A stretch of 64,000 nucleotides of DNA from JAFGBI01 sp964480725 (GTDB lineage Bacteria > Myxococcota_A > Polyangia > Polyangiales > Polyangiaceae), in NCBI GenBank assembly GCA_964480725.1, contig CAYZQO010000021.1:20031-84030 (forward strand), given 5' to 3'. Shown here in pieces: positions 1 through 8,867 of this stretch. The notes under the pieces were generated by a model that was not told where the DNA came from, ran no database searches, and was given only the letters and a program-made list of their open reading frames with translations. Position 1 is the stretch's first letter. Each line of letters opens with the position of its first letter. A program made the position numbers and the translations under genes.

Positions 1-1
1 C

Positions 2-898
2 TGCATCAACGACTGCGGCAATGGCACCGAGCGCTGCGAGCACGGCCACCGCGAGGCGTGCGACGCCGCCGGGTGGGTGGCATGCGTGAGCGAGTGCAGC
101 CCCGACGACGCGGGCCAGGACATCCTTGGCTCGAGGTGGTGCGAGGCGGAAACGCCCCAGGGGCCCTGCCTCGTCGAATTCGTCGACGTCTGCCGCAGCG
201 TGTGCGGCGAGGGGACGCGCACCTGCCGAGACGGGGTCTGGGACGCATGCTCCGCGCCCCTCCCCAAGCCGCCGGTCCTCGCGGTGACCGTCCGCGACTT
301 CTACGAGGCCCACCCGGACTTCGAGGTCGGCCCCGAGAAGCAGGGGATCGTCGATATTGGCGTCGTACAGTTCGAGCTCGGCCCCGACGACAAGCCGGTC
401 TACGCGGGGACGCCCACCACCCCGACCACCAGCGGGCGAGCGGAGTTCGACCAGTGGTACCGCGACGTCCCGGGCGTGAACGCGACGGGCACGGTCGACA
501 TCGAGCTCAAGGAGCAGCCCGGACGGCCCGGCGTCTATTCCTACACCCGCTACGGCTTTTTCCCCATCGACGGGATACTCCTCGGCAACGAGGGGAACTC
601 ACACAACTACCACTTCACGGTGGAGCTTCACACGCGCTTCCTCTACGTCGGGGGGGAGACCTTCACGTTCACCGGCGACGACGACCTCTGGGTCTTCATC
701 AACCGCCGCCTCGCCCTGGACCTCGGCGGGGTGCACAACTCGGAAACCGGGACCGTGCACCTGGACGAGCAGGCCGGTAAGCTCGAGATTCAGGTCGGCG
801 AAATCTACGATTTGGCCCTTTTTTTCGCCGAGCGGCACACGATCGAGTCAAACTTCTCGATCGAGACGACCATCGCCGAGTGGGACTTCTGCGACTGA
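2..898 (+). CDS. Fibro-slime domain surface protein, C-terminal part (5' end outside window)
   Basis: The frame is open from base 2, so the gene begins upstream; an internal GTG at 77 is not a convincing start because Cys-rich coding sequence precedes it. The visible part opens with closely spaced cysteines, then has a domain matching the fibro-slime module (PA14-related, named from fibrobacters and slime moulds): 'VTVRDFYEAHPDFEV', an aromatic 'GVYSYTRYGFFPIDG' stretch and the diagnostic 'GDDDLWVFIN' followed by 'LALDLGGVH'. Such domains occur in secreted carbohydrate-binding or adhesin-like proteins; the substrate cannot be inferred. The protein ends soon after the domain at a TGA at 896-898, with no sorting tail. 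Confidence 0.85.
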   Translation, partial: CINDCGNGTERCEHGHREACDAAGWVACVSECSPDDAGQDILGSRWCEAETPQGPCLVEFVDVCRSVCGEGTRTCRDGVWDACSAPLPKPPVLAVTVRDFYEAHPDFEVGPEKQGIVDIGVVQFELGPDDKPVYAGTPTTPTTSGRAEFDQWYRDVPGVNATGTVDIELKEQPGRPGVYSYTRYGFFPIDGILLGNEGNSHNYHFTVELHTRFLYVGGETFTFTGDDDLWVFINRRLALDLGGVHNSETGTVHLDEQAGKLEIQVGEIYDLALFFAERHTIESNFSIETTIAEWDFCD

Positions 899-1023
899 CC
901 GCGCCGATCACGCCGGCTGACTGGAGACGAGCGTTCGAGATCCGCTTCGCTGGCCTCGACGTTCTCCCAAACCGGCACGCGGACGGTTGACGGGGGGGGG
1001 CGGTTCGCGGCATCTCTTCGGCC

Positions 1024-1785
1024 ATGAGTGGGGCCGCGCGCGCGATTGCCATCCCGGACGGGACCGACCTCGTCGAGGCGCTCCGGCTCGCGATCGGCGC
1101 CGCGGACGGGTGGGTGCAGGCGGTGGGCCACGTGGAGGGGGTGGAACTCCGCGTGGCGGGTGCTGGCGTCGATCCAACGCGGACGGTCCGCGGCCGAGTC
1201 ACGCTAGTTTCCTTCGGCGGACCCGCGGGTGGTCCCTACCTGGCCACCCTCGCCCGCCACGCGGACGGCGGCTTCGAGCTCTTCGGCGGTGCGCTACTGC
1301 GGGCGCGGACCAGCGGGGTCACCGCGGTGCTGCTTCCGTTCTTCCCCACCCCGACGCGCGCCGTCGCCGAGCCGGGCGACGACGAGCCGCCACTCGAAGA
1401 TCGCACTCGCGCGCCGGGTTCCGTGCCGAGCGCCGCGCACCCTCCCCTCGGCCCCGAGCCGAACGCCTGGGCCGCGCTCGCGCAGGCCAGCGCCGAGGCG
1501 GCGCTCGCGGATGAGCCGTCGCCCGAGGAGATCCCCTCCCCTGAGCGCGGCGACCGGGTGCAGCACTTCGCCTTCGGGCTCTGCGACGTGCTCATGTCCG
1601 ACGGCGATTCGCTGCGGATCCGCGACGTGGCCCGCACGGGTCGGATCCGCGAGATCCGGCTCGAGAAGCTGATCGTGCTCGCCCCCACGATCCGCGACGG
1701 CAAACGCGTCTTCAAGCTCGTGCGCAGTGACGGGCGCGACCCTTCCGCGGACAGGACGCGGCCACCGGGGAGCGGCCAGGGATGA
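1024..1785 (+). CDS. PCC/DUF296-like protein with second myxobacterial domain
   Basis: A 253-residue cytoplasmic protein. Residues about 10-110 resemble the PCC (plants and prokaryotes conserved, DUF296) fold: a hydrophobic strand-rich block with 'VRGRVTLVSFGG' and a terminal 'GGALLRARTSGVTAVLLP'. An acidic, Ala/Pro-rich linker (about 115-175) leads to a second small domain, 'VQHFAFGLCDVLMSDGDSLRIRD', with the look of a short beta-rich module that I have seen described only as hypothetical in myxobacteria. Function is unknown; PCC proteins are often DNA-associated or bind small ligands. The stop overlaps the ATG of the next gene by four bases (ATGA), indicating a two-gene operon. Confidence 0.7.
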   Translation: MSGAARAIAIPDGTDLVEALRLAIGAADGWVQAVGHVEGVELRVAGAGVDPTRTVRGRVTLVSFGGPAGGPYLATLARHADGGFELFGGALLRARTSGVTAVLLPFFPTPTRAVAEPGDDEPPLEDRTRAPGSVPSAAHPPLGPEPNAWAALAQASAEAALADEPSPEEIPSPERGDRVQHFAFGLCDVLMSDGDSLRIRDVARTGRIREIRLEKLIVLAPTIRDGKRVFKLVRSDGRDPSADRTRPPGSGQG

Positions 1786-2777
1786 GCCGGGCTCGGGGCG
1801 CGCTCCTCGGCCTGGCGCTGGTCGGCGCCACCCACGGGACCGCCGGGGCCGAGCCCGCACCGGACGACCCCGTGCGGGCGACAGCCGCCGCCGCGGAGCC
1901 GAGCCCCGCGCCGGAGATGGCGAGCAGCACGCCGGCGGACACGAACGTCGCCGGGGCAACCGCGGCGGCGACGGCGGACGGGGTCGAGATCGCGGCCAGC
2001 GGCGAGCCCGAGGCGGACCCGGCGTCGGGGCTCGAGGCCATCTGCGACATCGACCCCGACGCCTGCCCCCGGCTCGACATGGCGTCGGAGGCCGCCAAGG
2101 TCCTCGACGAGGTCATCTACTGCGTTCAGCCGCTCTACGCCCTGAAGAAGCGTCGCTTCCAGCTCCTGCCGTACTGGTCGCTCACGCTCAACGACCAGTT
2201 CGTCCAGCACCCGGGCCCGGGCCTCTCCGTGAGCTACTACTTCGCGGAGGTGGTCGCGGTGGGGGCGACCTTCAACTACTACCGCGCCTTCAACGTCGAC
2301 AGCGCGTTCAACGCCGACGTCCGCCGTTCCGCCCGGGTGGGGGTCCCGCTCTCGGAGTACGACTGGGGCGCGAGCCTCGATCTGGTCTACGTGATGGGCT
2401 TCGGCAAGTTCGCCGGGTTCGGGGACTTCATCTTCTCTTGGGACGTCTTCCTGGTGGGCGGCGGCGGCGTGATCCGGACCCGCCCCATCGCGGTCATCGA
2501 TCCGGACAACCGCGCCTTCTCGTTCACCTCGAAGCTCGCCGGCCACGCCGGCATCGGCGCCCGGATCTTCTTCTCCCGGTGGCTGGCCGCGGCGCTGGAG
2601 CTGCGCGATTACGTCTTCCAGGACCGCCTGGAGAGCCTGCAGACCCCCATCGACCCCATGGCCGCCCGCGATCCCGCGACCTGGTACGGCGAGCGGGAGA
2701 TCGTGAACGACGTCCAGGCACAGTTCGGAGTCGCAGTGTTCGTCCCGTTCACGTTCGAGTACCGACTGCCGAAGTGA
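1782..2777 (+). CDS. Outer membrane beta-barrel protein (myxobacterial type)
   Basis: 331 residues. A cleavable signal peptide is visible (residues 1-22, ending 'HGTAGAEP'), then an Ala/Pro/Thr-rich low-complexity segment to about residue 75, then a barrel-like region of alternating aromatic and polar residues, including 'FQLLPYWSLTLNDQFVQHP' and 'GLSVSYYFAEVVAVGATFNYY', ending in an aromatic-containing strand 'VPFTFEYRLPK'. This arrangement fits the 'outer membrane beta-barrel domain' family found mainly in myxobacteria, whose roles are mostly unknown. Translation is probably coupled to the PCC-like gene through the ATGA overlap at 1782-1785. Confidence 0.75.
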   Translation: MSRARGALLGLALVGATHGTAGAEPAPDDPVRATAAAAEPSPAPEMASSTPADTNVAGATAAATADGVEIAASGEPEADPASGLEAICDIDPDACPRLDMASEAAKVLDEVIYCVQPLYALKKRRFQLLPYWSLTLNDQFVQHPGPGLSVSYYFAEVVAVGATFNYYRAFNVDSAFNADVRRSARVGVPLSEYDWGASLDLVYVMGFGKFAGFGDFIFSWDVFLVGGGGVIRTRPIAVIDPDNRAFSFTSKLAGHAGIGARIFFSRWLAAALELRDYVFQDRLESLQTPIDPMAARDPATWYGEREIVNDVQAQFGVAVFVPFTFEYRLPK

Positions 2778-2808
2778 CCGCCCCCCGGGCCCCGCCGCAC
2801 GGCGCGAA

Positions 2809-3468
2809 TCACCGGCCGAGATCGGCGCGGCGGAGCGGCTGGGTCGTGTCGACGTGCCCCATGAGCGACTCGGCCGTCGCGCCCGCGACCGTGAAGCGTA
2901 CGGCGTCCACCCCGGGCAGCTCGGTGAGCGTCCAGACGATCGCCGACAGCAGCATCGTCTCCGCGAGCGAGCCGCCCGCGAGCCCCTCGCGGTCAAAATC
3001 GACCGTCACCACCCCGGCCGTGACACCGGCGACGCGGGCGCGCACCCCGGGCGGCGCGACGGCCACCCCGCCCGCGCGCGGCCCAACCTCGAGGAGCTCG
3101 CGGAGCGCGGCGGCCGCGCGCGCGGGCGTCGGCGGCGCCGAGCGGGCCTCGCTCACCAGGGGTGGGAGCGCCTCGTCCCCCGTGGCGACGTACCGAGGGT
3201 TGGCAAAGTAGAGCGTCAGGACGAGCCCCTCGACGGGCCGCGGCGCGGTCCCCGCGCTGGCTCCGGGCGCCGGCTCGACCGCCGCGCTCGGCGGGCTCGG
3301 GGGCGAGGGCGCCGGGGAGGCAGAGCCCTCGCACCGGGTCGCGGCACAGCCCCCGAGCAGCAGCCCCGCGAGGAGCCCGGGCCAGAGCGGAGACGGCGCG
3401 CGGCGAGGCGCGAGACGGCGAACTTGACGCAATGCGTCATAGGGGTGGGAGCGATCGGATCCGGCCAT
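2809..3468 (-). CDS. GerMN-domain lipoprotein
   Basis: 219 residues from the ATG at 3468; a GTG at 3474 would add two residues. A lipobox 'LLLGGC' places the lipidated cysteine at residue 41, followed by a Pro/Ala/Ser linker. The C-terminal 130 residues form one GerMN (sporulation and spore germination) domain: 'LVLTLYFANPRYV', 'ALRELLEVGPR', 'VTVDFD' and 'VDAVRFTVAG', finishing in 'GHVDTTQPL', the usual GerMN end. In Gram-negatives the domain is found in envelope lipoproteins of unclear role. It is the last gene of a minus-strand operon behind a kinase and a phosphatase, only about ten bases after the kinase stop. Confidence 0.85.
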   Translation of the reverse strand: MAGSDRSHPYDALRQVRRLAPRRAPSPLWPGLLAGLLLGGCAATRCEGSASPAPSPPSPPSAAVEPAPGASAGTAPRPVEGLVLTLYFANPRYVATGDEALPPLVSEARSAPPTPARAAAALRELLEVGPRAGGVAVAPPGVRARVAGVTAGVVTVDFDREGLAGGSLAETMLLSAIVWTLTELPGVDAVRFTVAGATAESLMGHVDTTQPLRRADLGR

Positions 3469-3477
3469 GCGCACGGT

Positions 3478-4350
3478 TCAGAGGTAGCACCGCACCACCC
3501 GTTCGACCGCGCCGACGTAGCTCGAGCCGAAGAGGTTGACGTGCACCAGGAGGGGATAGAGCTGAAGGAGCTCGACGCGCTCGGCGTGACCGGGAGCGAG
3601 GGGGAAGGCCTCCTCGTAGGCGGCGAAGACGCGGGGACCGAAGCCGCCGAACAGCCGCATCATCGCGAGATCCACCTCCCGGTGCCCACCGTAGGCGGCA
3701 GGATCGATGAGCACGGGTCCCCCACCCTCGTCGACGTGGAGGTTGCCACCCCACAGATCGCCGTGCAGCCGCGCCGGCGGCTCCTCGGGGCCGAGTCGAC
3801 TCCCGAGCCCCTCCAGCAGCCGCTCCATCGATCGCCGCAGGGCCGCGGGGATCCGCCCACGCGCTACCGCGAGCTCGAGCTGCGGCCGCAGGCGGCGCTC
3901 CCGGAAGAACTCCTCCCAGCCGTCGCAGGCCCGGTTGTCCTGGGGCAAGCGGCCGACGAAATTGTCGTGATCGAGCCCGAACCCGGGCGCCCCGTGGCGG
4001 TGGAGCCGCGCGAGCGACCGCCCCAGCTCCTCCTCGAAGCTCGGGCGGGGGCGAGCGACCTCGAGCCACTCGAGCGCGAGAAACGGCGGCGCCTCGGCGG
4101 TCCCGCCCGAGACGGCGAGAACCAGCGGCAGGCGCACTGCATCGGCCGCGCGGAGCCAGTCGAGCCCCCGGGCCTCCGCGGGGAACATCGCCGGATCGGC
4201 GCCGCGGTGGGTCTTGACGAAGACCCGCCGACCCGAAGCGAATAGGACGGAGAAGGCTTCGTTGATGTCCCCACCGGCGACGGCCCTGGCCCGGACCACG
4301 CGCGCACCCAGCGCGGACTCGAGCGCCTCCGACAGCGCGCGCTCGATCAC
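3478..4350 (-). CDS. Fructosamine kinase family protein
   Basis: 290 residues, the family's usual length, with a GTG start at 4350 that overlaps the preceding phosphatase stop (GTGA). It belongs to the fructosamine/ketosamine-3-kinase family, which phosphorylates sugar adducts on lysines so that the Amadori product falls apart (protein deglycation). Visible signatures: 'GGDINEAFSV' near the N-terminus, ATP-site 'FVKTH' (Lys46), 'LEWLE' hinge, catalytic 'HGDLWGGN' (Asp198) and metal-binding 'VLIDPAAYGGHREVDLAM' (Asp216). Bacterial members such as YniA sit next to low-molecular-weight phosphatases in many genomes, as here; the phosphatase may act on the same phosphorylated pool (inference). Confidence 0.93.
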   Translation of the reverse strand: MIERALSEALESALGARVVRARAVAGGDINEAFSVLFASGRRVFVKTHRGADPAMFPAEARGLDWLRAADAVRLPLVLAVSGGTAEAPPFLALEWLEVARPRPSFEEELGRSLARLHRHGAPGFGLDHDNFVGRLPQDNRACDGWEEFFRERRLRPQLELAVARGRIPAALRRSMERLLEGLGSRLGPEEPPARLHGDLWGGNLHVDEGGGPVLIDPAAYGGHREVDLAMMRLFGGFGPRVFAAYEEAFPLAPGHAERVELLQLYPLLVHVNLFGSSYVGAVERVVRCYL

Positions 4351-4826
4351 AGCCCGTGCTCGCGACGCAGGTGCGCGAGCAACCCGCGGCAGCTCACCAG
4401 GCAGAGCTCCAGCACCTCGTCGAACCCGCCCTGACCGCCGTAGTACGGGTCGGGCACCGAGGCGCCGGGTGGCGAGCCCGGATCGAAGGCGCGCAGGAGC
4501 GAGAGTTTGCGCTCCGCGGCCACGTCTGGGGCCAGCGCGACCAGATCGCGCAGGTTCTCCGCGTCCATGGCGATGACGTGATCGAGGCGGGCGAAGTCCG
4601 CGCGCTCGAAGTGGCGCGCGTGACCGTCCACGACGATGCCGCGCGCCTGGGCCGCGGCGCGCGCGCGCGGGTCCGGCCGAGCACCGACGTGGTAGGCGCC
4701 AGTGCCGGCGCTCTCGACCGCGATCGCCTCGCCGAGCGCGGCGGCCTGGGCGAGGTGGCGCAGGACCCCCTCCGCGGTGGGGGAGCGGCAGATGTTGCCG
4801 AGGCAAACGAAGCAGACACTGACCAT
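4347..4826 (-). CDS. Low-molecular-weight protein-tyrosine phosphatase
   Basis: 159 residues. The catalytic P-loop is at the N-terminus: Cys8-Leu-Gly-Asn-Ile-Cys-Arg14-Ser, i.e. CX5R with the nucleophile Cys8. The general acid lies in 'VPDPYYGG' (Asp126), with the adjacent Tyr pair characteristic of the family. Length is typical. It is the first gene of a three-gene operon: its TGA overlaps the GTG of the fructosamine kinase. It is divergent from the GH3 glucosidase; the 208 bp between them (4827-5034) must carry both promoters, although I see no clear consensus boxes. The substrate, tyrosine-phosphorylated protein or a phosphorylated sugar adduct, is unknown. Confidence 0.95.
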   Translation of the reverse strand: MVSVCFVCLGNICRSPTAEGVLRHLAQAAALGEAIAVESAGTGAYHVGARPDPRARAAAQARGIVVDGHARHFERADFARLDHVIAMDAENLRDLVALAPDVAAERKLSLLRAFDPGSPPGASVPDPYYGGQGGFDEVLELCLVSCRGLLAHLRREHGL

Positions 4827-5034
4827 CAGCGCCGAGCCTAGCCCGGCGCGGTGCGGGCCGCACGAGCGGGCGGGTCGCGGGCGGCCCGGATCGGGACCGT
4901 GGAGCGCCTGCACCCCCGCCGGGCCACACCTCCACACGGGAGTATCACCGCGCGATCCCGCAGTACTCGTCGCCCACGTCGGCGTTGCGAGCACCCCGGG
5001 GTCCGTGCCACGACGTCGAACGGAGGAGCCCGTC

Positions 5035-7617
5035 ATGCGTGCATGGATTGGACGTGAACCCACCATCCGTACCCTGGTTGCCGGCCTGACCCTCGCGGTC
5101 GGCCTCGGCGGCGCCTGCGCGCGCCGAACCCCGGCGACCTCGGCCGGCGCCGGCTCGGCGAACCCCACCCCGTCCGCCGCCCCCACGGCGACCGCCTGCC
5201 AGTCCGCGGCTGACCTGCAGGCGGAGACCTGGCTCCTCGAGCTGACGCTGGAGGAGAAGCTGCTGCTCGTCGCGGGCACCGGCTTCGACACCGTGGGGGT
5301 GCCGCGCCTCGGGATCCCATCGCTGCGAATGACCGACGGCCCCGTCGGGGTCCGCGCCGGCAGCTCGACGGAGTTCCCGGCAGGGACCCTGCTGGCAGCG
5401 ACCTTCGATCCCGAGCTCGTCGCCCGGGTGGGCGCCGCCATCGCGCGCGAGGTGAAGGCGCACGGCAAGAACGTGCTGCTCGCGCCGGCGGTGAACCTCG
5501 CCCGCACCGCGCTGAACGGCCGCAACTTCGAGTACTTCGGCGAGGATCCCGAGCTCGCAGCGCGCGCGACGGTCGGCTACGTCCGCGGCGTCCAGGGCGA
5601 GCGCGTGGTGGCGACGGTGAAGCACTATGCCGTGAACAACCAGGAGACGGAGCGCATGACGATCAGCGCGGAGGTGGATCCGCGCACGCTCCACGAGCTC
5701 TACCTGCCCGCCTTCGAGGCCGCGGTGAGGGACGGCGGCGCCTGGGCGGTGATGTGCGCCTACAACCGCGTCAACGGGGTCTACGCCTGCGAGCACCCCG
5801 GCCTGCTCACGGAGACGCTCCGGCGCGCCTGGGGGTTCCAGGGGCTGGTGATGTCGGACTGGGGCGCGACGCACAGCGTGGCCCGCGCCATCCTGGCGGG
5901 GCTCGACCTCGAGATGCCGAAGGGTGACCAGCTCTCCCCCACCGCGCTCCGCACGGCGCTCGAACGCGGCCAGATCGAACCGTCCCACCTCGACGAGATG
6001 GTCCGGCGGCAGCTCCGCGTGATCGCGGCGCTCGGCCTCGAGGCCGACGCCACGGAGCACCCAGAAGCGATCGACACACCGGCGCACCGCGAGCTCAACC
6101 GCGAGGTCGCCCGCGCGGGCTTCGTCCTGCTCAAGAACGAGGGCGCGACCCTGCCGCTCGCGCGCGAGCGCCTGCGACGGGTGGCGGTGGTCGGCCCCCG
6201 CGGCGCGCTGGTGGACGGCGGCGGGGGCAGCGCGCACGTCAACGCCACGCGGAAGGTCACGCTGGTGGACGCGCTGGGCGCCGCGCTGGGCCCCAGCGTG
6301 GAGCTCGACTTCGCACCGGGCGAGATCACGCCCGACGGGCTCGCGCCGATCCCCGCCTCCGCGCTGACGCCTCCGCCCGGCCACGCCGGCCGCGGGCTGC
6401 TCGGCGAGTATTTCGTTGGCACCGAGCGCCAGGGCACGCCCAAGGTCGCGCGCGTCGATCCCACCGTGGACTTCCACTGGGATCTCGCCGCGCCCGCTCC
6501 CGGGCTGCCCGAGGATGGTTTCTCGGTGCGCTGGACCGGCAAGCTGACAGCCCCCAAGAGCGGCTTGTATGCGCTGGCGCTCCGCTCCGACGACGGCGCC
6601 CGCCTCTACCTCGATGGCCAGCTCGTGGTCGATGTCTGGGGCAGCCACCCGCCGACCCTGAAGAGCACCGAGCTCGAGCTCGTCGCCGGCAAGAGCTACG
6701 AGCTCGAGCTCCACTACTACGAGGGGATCATCGGGGCGACGGTCCAGCTGCTCTGGCAGACGACCGAGCTGGATCCGCTGCGCCGCGTGGCCGAGGTGGC
6801 ACGGGGGGCGGACGTCGTGATCGCGGCCGTCGGCGACGGGATGGGGGACGAGACCGAAGGCATGGACCGGGCGTCGCTGGCGCTCCCGGGACGACAGGAC
6901 GAGATCGTGAGCGCCGCGGCGGCGGTGAACCCGCGGGTCGTCGTCGTCACCACCACGGGCGCCGCCGTGACGATGCCGTGGCTCGATCGCGTCCCGGCGG
7001 TGCTCCACGCCTGGTTCCCGGGACAGGAGGCCGGCGCGGCGCTCACCGACGTGCTGCTCGGGGACGTCAGCCCCTCGGGCAAGCTCCCGGTCACCTTTCC
7101 TCGCCGCCTCGAGGACGAGCCGGTGCACGGCAGCTTCCCGGGCGCGGGCGGGAAGGTCGCCTACGCGGAGGGGATGCTGGTGGGGTACCGCTGGTACGAC
7201 ACCCGCAAGATCGAGCCCCTCTTCCCGTTCGGGCATGGCCTGTCCTACACGACCTTCGCCTACCGCGACCTCGCGGTGTCCGCCTGGGACCCCGCGCACG
7301 GAGTGTCGGTGCGCCTGAAGGTGAAGAACACGGGTCCGCGTCGCGGCGCGGAGGTGGTGCAAGCGTACGTCCACGACGACGTCGCCAGCGTGCCGCGACC
7401 CGAGCAAGAGCTCCGGGCGTTTCAGCGGCTCGAGCTGGGCCCGGGCGAGGAGCGCGAGGTGACGCTGGTCCTGCCGCTCCGGGCCTTCCAGTTCGCCGCC
7501 CCAACGGGGGCGGGCGACGCCGGCTGGCGCCACGAGCCGGGCAGCTTCGAGATCCGCGTCGGCAGCTCCTCGCGCGATATCCGACTGCGCGCGGCGCTGG
7601 AGGTGCCCGGGCCGTGA
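5035..7617 (+). CDS. Glycoside hydrolase family 3 beta-glucosidase with PA14 insert
   Basis: 860 residues from the ATG at 5035, preceded by 'CGGAGGAG'; longer upstream extensions of the frame are not convincing. An N-terminal membrane/signal segment ends 'LGGACARR', so it is exported and perhaps lipidated. GH3 N-domain about 60-380 with 'MTDGPVGVR', 'KHYAVNNQE' and the nucleophile motif 'VMSDWGATHS' (Asp275). The GH3 C-domain is interrupted by a PA14 module at about 450-575 ('GLLGEYF', 'SDDGARLYLDG'), resumes with 'VIAAVGDGMGDETEGMDR', and is followed by a fibronectin-like domain from about 755. This is the architecture of beta-glucosidases such as BglX relatives with PA14 inserts; cleavage of terminal beta-glucosides is likely. 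Confidence 0.95.
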   Translation: MRAWIGREPTIRTLVAGLTLAVGLGGACARRTPATSAGAGSANPTPSAAPTATACQSAADLQAETWLLELTLEEKLLLVAGTGFDTVGVPRLGIPSLRMTDGPVGVRAGSSTEFPAGTLLAATFDPELVARVGAAIAREVKAHGKNVLLAPAVNLARTALNGRNFEYFGEDPELAARATVGYVRGVQGERVVATVKHYAVNNQETERMTISAEVDPRTLHELYLPAFEAAVRDGGAWAVMCAYNRVNGVYACEHPGLLTETLRRAWGFQGLVMSDWGATHSVARAILAGLDLEMPKGDQLSPTALRTALERGQIEPSHLDEMVRRQLRVIAALGLEADATEHPEAIDTPAHRELNREVARAGFVLLKNEGATLPLARERLRRVAVVGPRGALVDGGGGSAHVNATRKVTLVDALGAALGPSVELDFAPGEITPDGLAPIPASALTPPPGHAGRGLLGEYFVGTERQGTPKVARVDPTVDFHWDLAAPAPGLPEDGFSVRWTGKLTAPKSGLYALALRSDDGARLYLDGQLVVDVWGSHPPTLKSTELELVAGKSYELELHYYEGIIGATVQLLWQTTELDPLRRVAEVARGADVVIAAVGDGMGDETEGMDRASLALPGRQDEIVSAAAAVNPRVVVVTTTGAAVTMPWLDRVPAVLHAWFPGQEAGAALTDVLLGDVSPSGKLPVTFPRRLEDEPVHGSFPGAGGKVAYAEGMLVGYRWYDTRKIEPLFPFGHGLSYTTFAYRDLAVSAWDPAHGVSVRLKVKNTGPRRGAEVVQAYVHDDVASVPRPEQELRAFQRLELGPGEEREVTLVLPLRAFQFAAPTGAGDAGWRHEPGSFEIRVGSSSRDIRLRAALEVPGP

Positions 7618-7705
7618 GTCGGCCGTGCCCGGGCGGCGCGGCGCGCCGGCGATCCCGCCCCCGGGCGGTCGCGCTTGCGGCTGCTGGCCCTGACGAGCGC
7701 TGCCG

Positions 7706-8797
7706 TCAGCAGGCCGCGTTCACCTCCCGGATGACGGTGTCGATCTCCGTCGGCGTCAGCCGCGGGTGCACGGGGAGGCTGAGCACCTCTCGGCAGGCGC
7801 GTTCGGTTTCCGGCAACGACGCCTCGGGGAGGCTGAGCTCGGCGTAGCGCCGTCGCATGGCCGGCTGCTGGTGGATGGCGAGCGGGTAATAGACCCGGAC
7901 CCCGATCCCGCGCGCGCGGAGCCGCGCGGCGATCGCGTCGCGGTCCGCGCCCGAGGGCACCCGGATCGTGTACTGGTGAAAGACGTGCCGGCAGCCCCGG
8001 CGCACGGAAGGGTGGGTGACGCGCTCGAGGCCGACGCGGTAGGCGGCGGCGTTCTGCTCGCGCTGCTCCGTCCACCCGGCGAGCCGCGCGAGCTGACAAA
8101 GACCGATGGCACCGCAGAGGTTCGTCATGCGGAGGTTGAGGCCCATCAGCTCGTGGTGGTACGGGGCGCTCCGGCCCTGGTCGCGGAGCATCCGGAGCCG
8201 TGCGGCGAGCGCGTCGTCGTCGGTCAACACCATCCCCCCCTCGGTGGTGGTCATGTTCTTGGTCGGATGGAAGCTGAACGCCGCCGTGCCCCAGGTGCCC
8301 ACGTGGCGGCCGTCGATGGCGGCCAGGTGCGCCTGGGCCGCGTCTTCCAACAGCAGCAGTCCGCGGCGGGAGCAGAGCGCCGCGAAGCGCGGCATGTCGG
8401 CGGGATGGCCGTAGAGGTGAACGGGCATGATCGCCCGGGTGCGGGGCGTGATGGCCGCCTCCGCCGCCTCGACCGAAAGGGCATACGTCGCCGGCTCGAT
8501 GTCGGCGAACCGCGGGACGGCGCCGGTGGCGACCACGGACGAGGCCGTCGCGAAGAAGCTGAACGCAGGGACGATGACCTCGTCCCCCGGTCCGATCCCG
8601 AGCGCCAGCAGCGCGGCCGTCAGCGCCGCCGTGCCGTTGCTGGTCGCGACGCCGTGCACGGCGCCGTGGGCAGCGGCGAAGCGCCGCTCGAACTCGGCGA
8701 CCTGCGCCCCCTGAATGAGCTGCCCACTCGCGAGCACCTCGAGCACGGCGCGCTGCTCCTCGGGTCCGAGGTACGGGCTTGCAATCCCGATCTCCAT
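7706..8797 (-). CDS. DegT/DnrJ/EryC1/StrS family PLP aminotransferase
   Basis: 363 residues from the ATG at 8797, which has AAGGA ten bases upstream; a GTG at 8815 would add six residues. This is a sugar aminotransferase fold: 'ATSNGTAALTAALLAL', 'GDEVIVPAFSFFATA', 'EDAAQAH', the PLP-binding 'FSFHPTKNMTTTEGGM' with Schiff-base Lys180, and 'NLRMTNLCGAIG'. Family members transaminate keto-sugars for nucleotide-sugar or polysaccharide biosynthesis. No other sugar-biosynthesis gene is adjacent; upstream on the same strand, 70 bases away, is an FtsA-like ATPase. The sugar substrate is not predictable. Confidence 0.93.
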   Translation of the reverse strand: MEIGIASPYLGPEEQRAVLEVLASGQLIQGAQVAEFERRFAAAHGAVHGVATSNGTAALTAALLALGIGPGDEVIVPAFSFFATASSVVATGAVPRFADIEPATYALSVEAAEAAITPRTRAIMPVHLYGHPADMPRFAALCSRRGLLLLEDAAQAHLAAIDGRHVGTWGTAAFSFHPTKNMTTTEGGMVLTDDDALAARLRMLRDQGRSAPYHHELMGLNLRMTNLCGAIGLCQLARLAGWTEQREQNAAAYRVGLERVTHPSVRRGCRHVFHQYTIRVPSGADRDAIAARLRARGIGVRVYYPLAIHQQPAMRRRYAELSLPEASLPETERACREVLSLPVHPRLTPTEIDTVIREVNAAC

Positions 8798-8867
8798 GGG
8801 GTGGATCCTTGGCACCCCGACGGGCTCGTGACCAGGTCCCCGGGGGCGTGACCGCGGGCTCGTCCCC

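Noticed and set aside
4702..5034. N-terminal extension of the GH3 glucosidase
   Set aside because: The extension overlaps the divergent phosphatase gene, and a good ribosome site precedes the ATG at 5035 followed by a signal segment.
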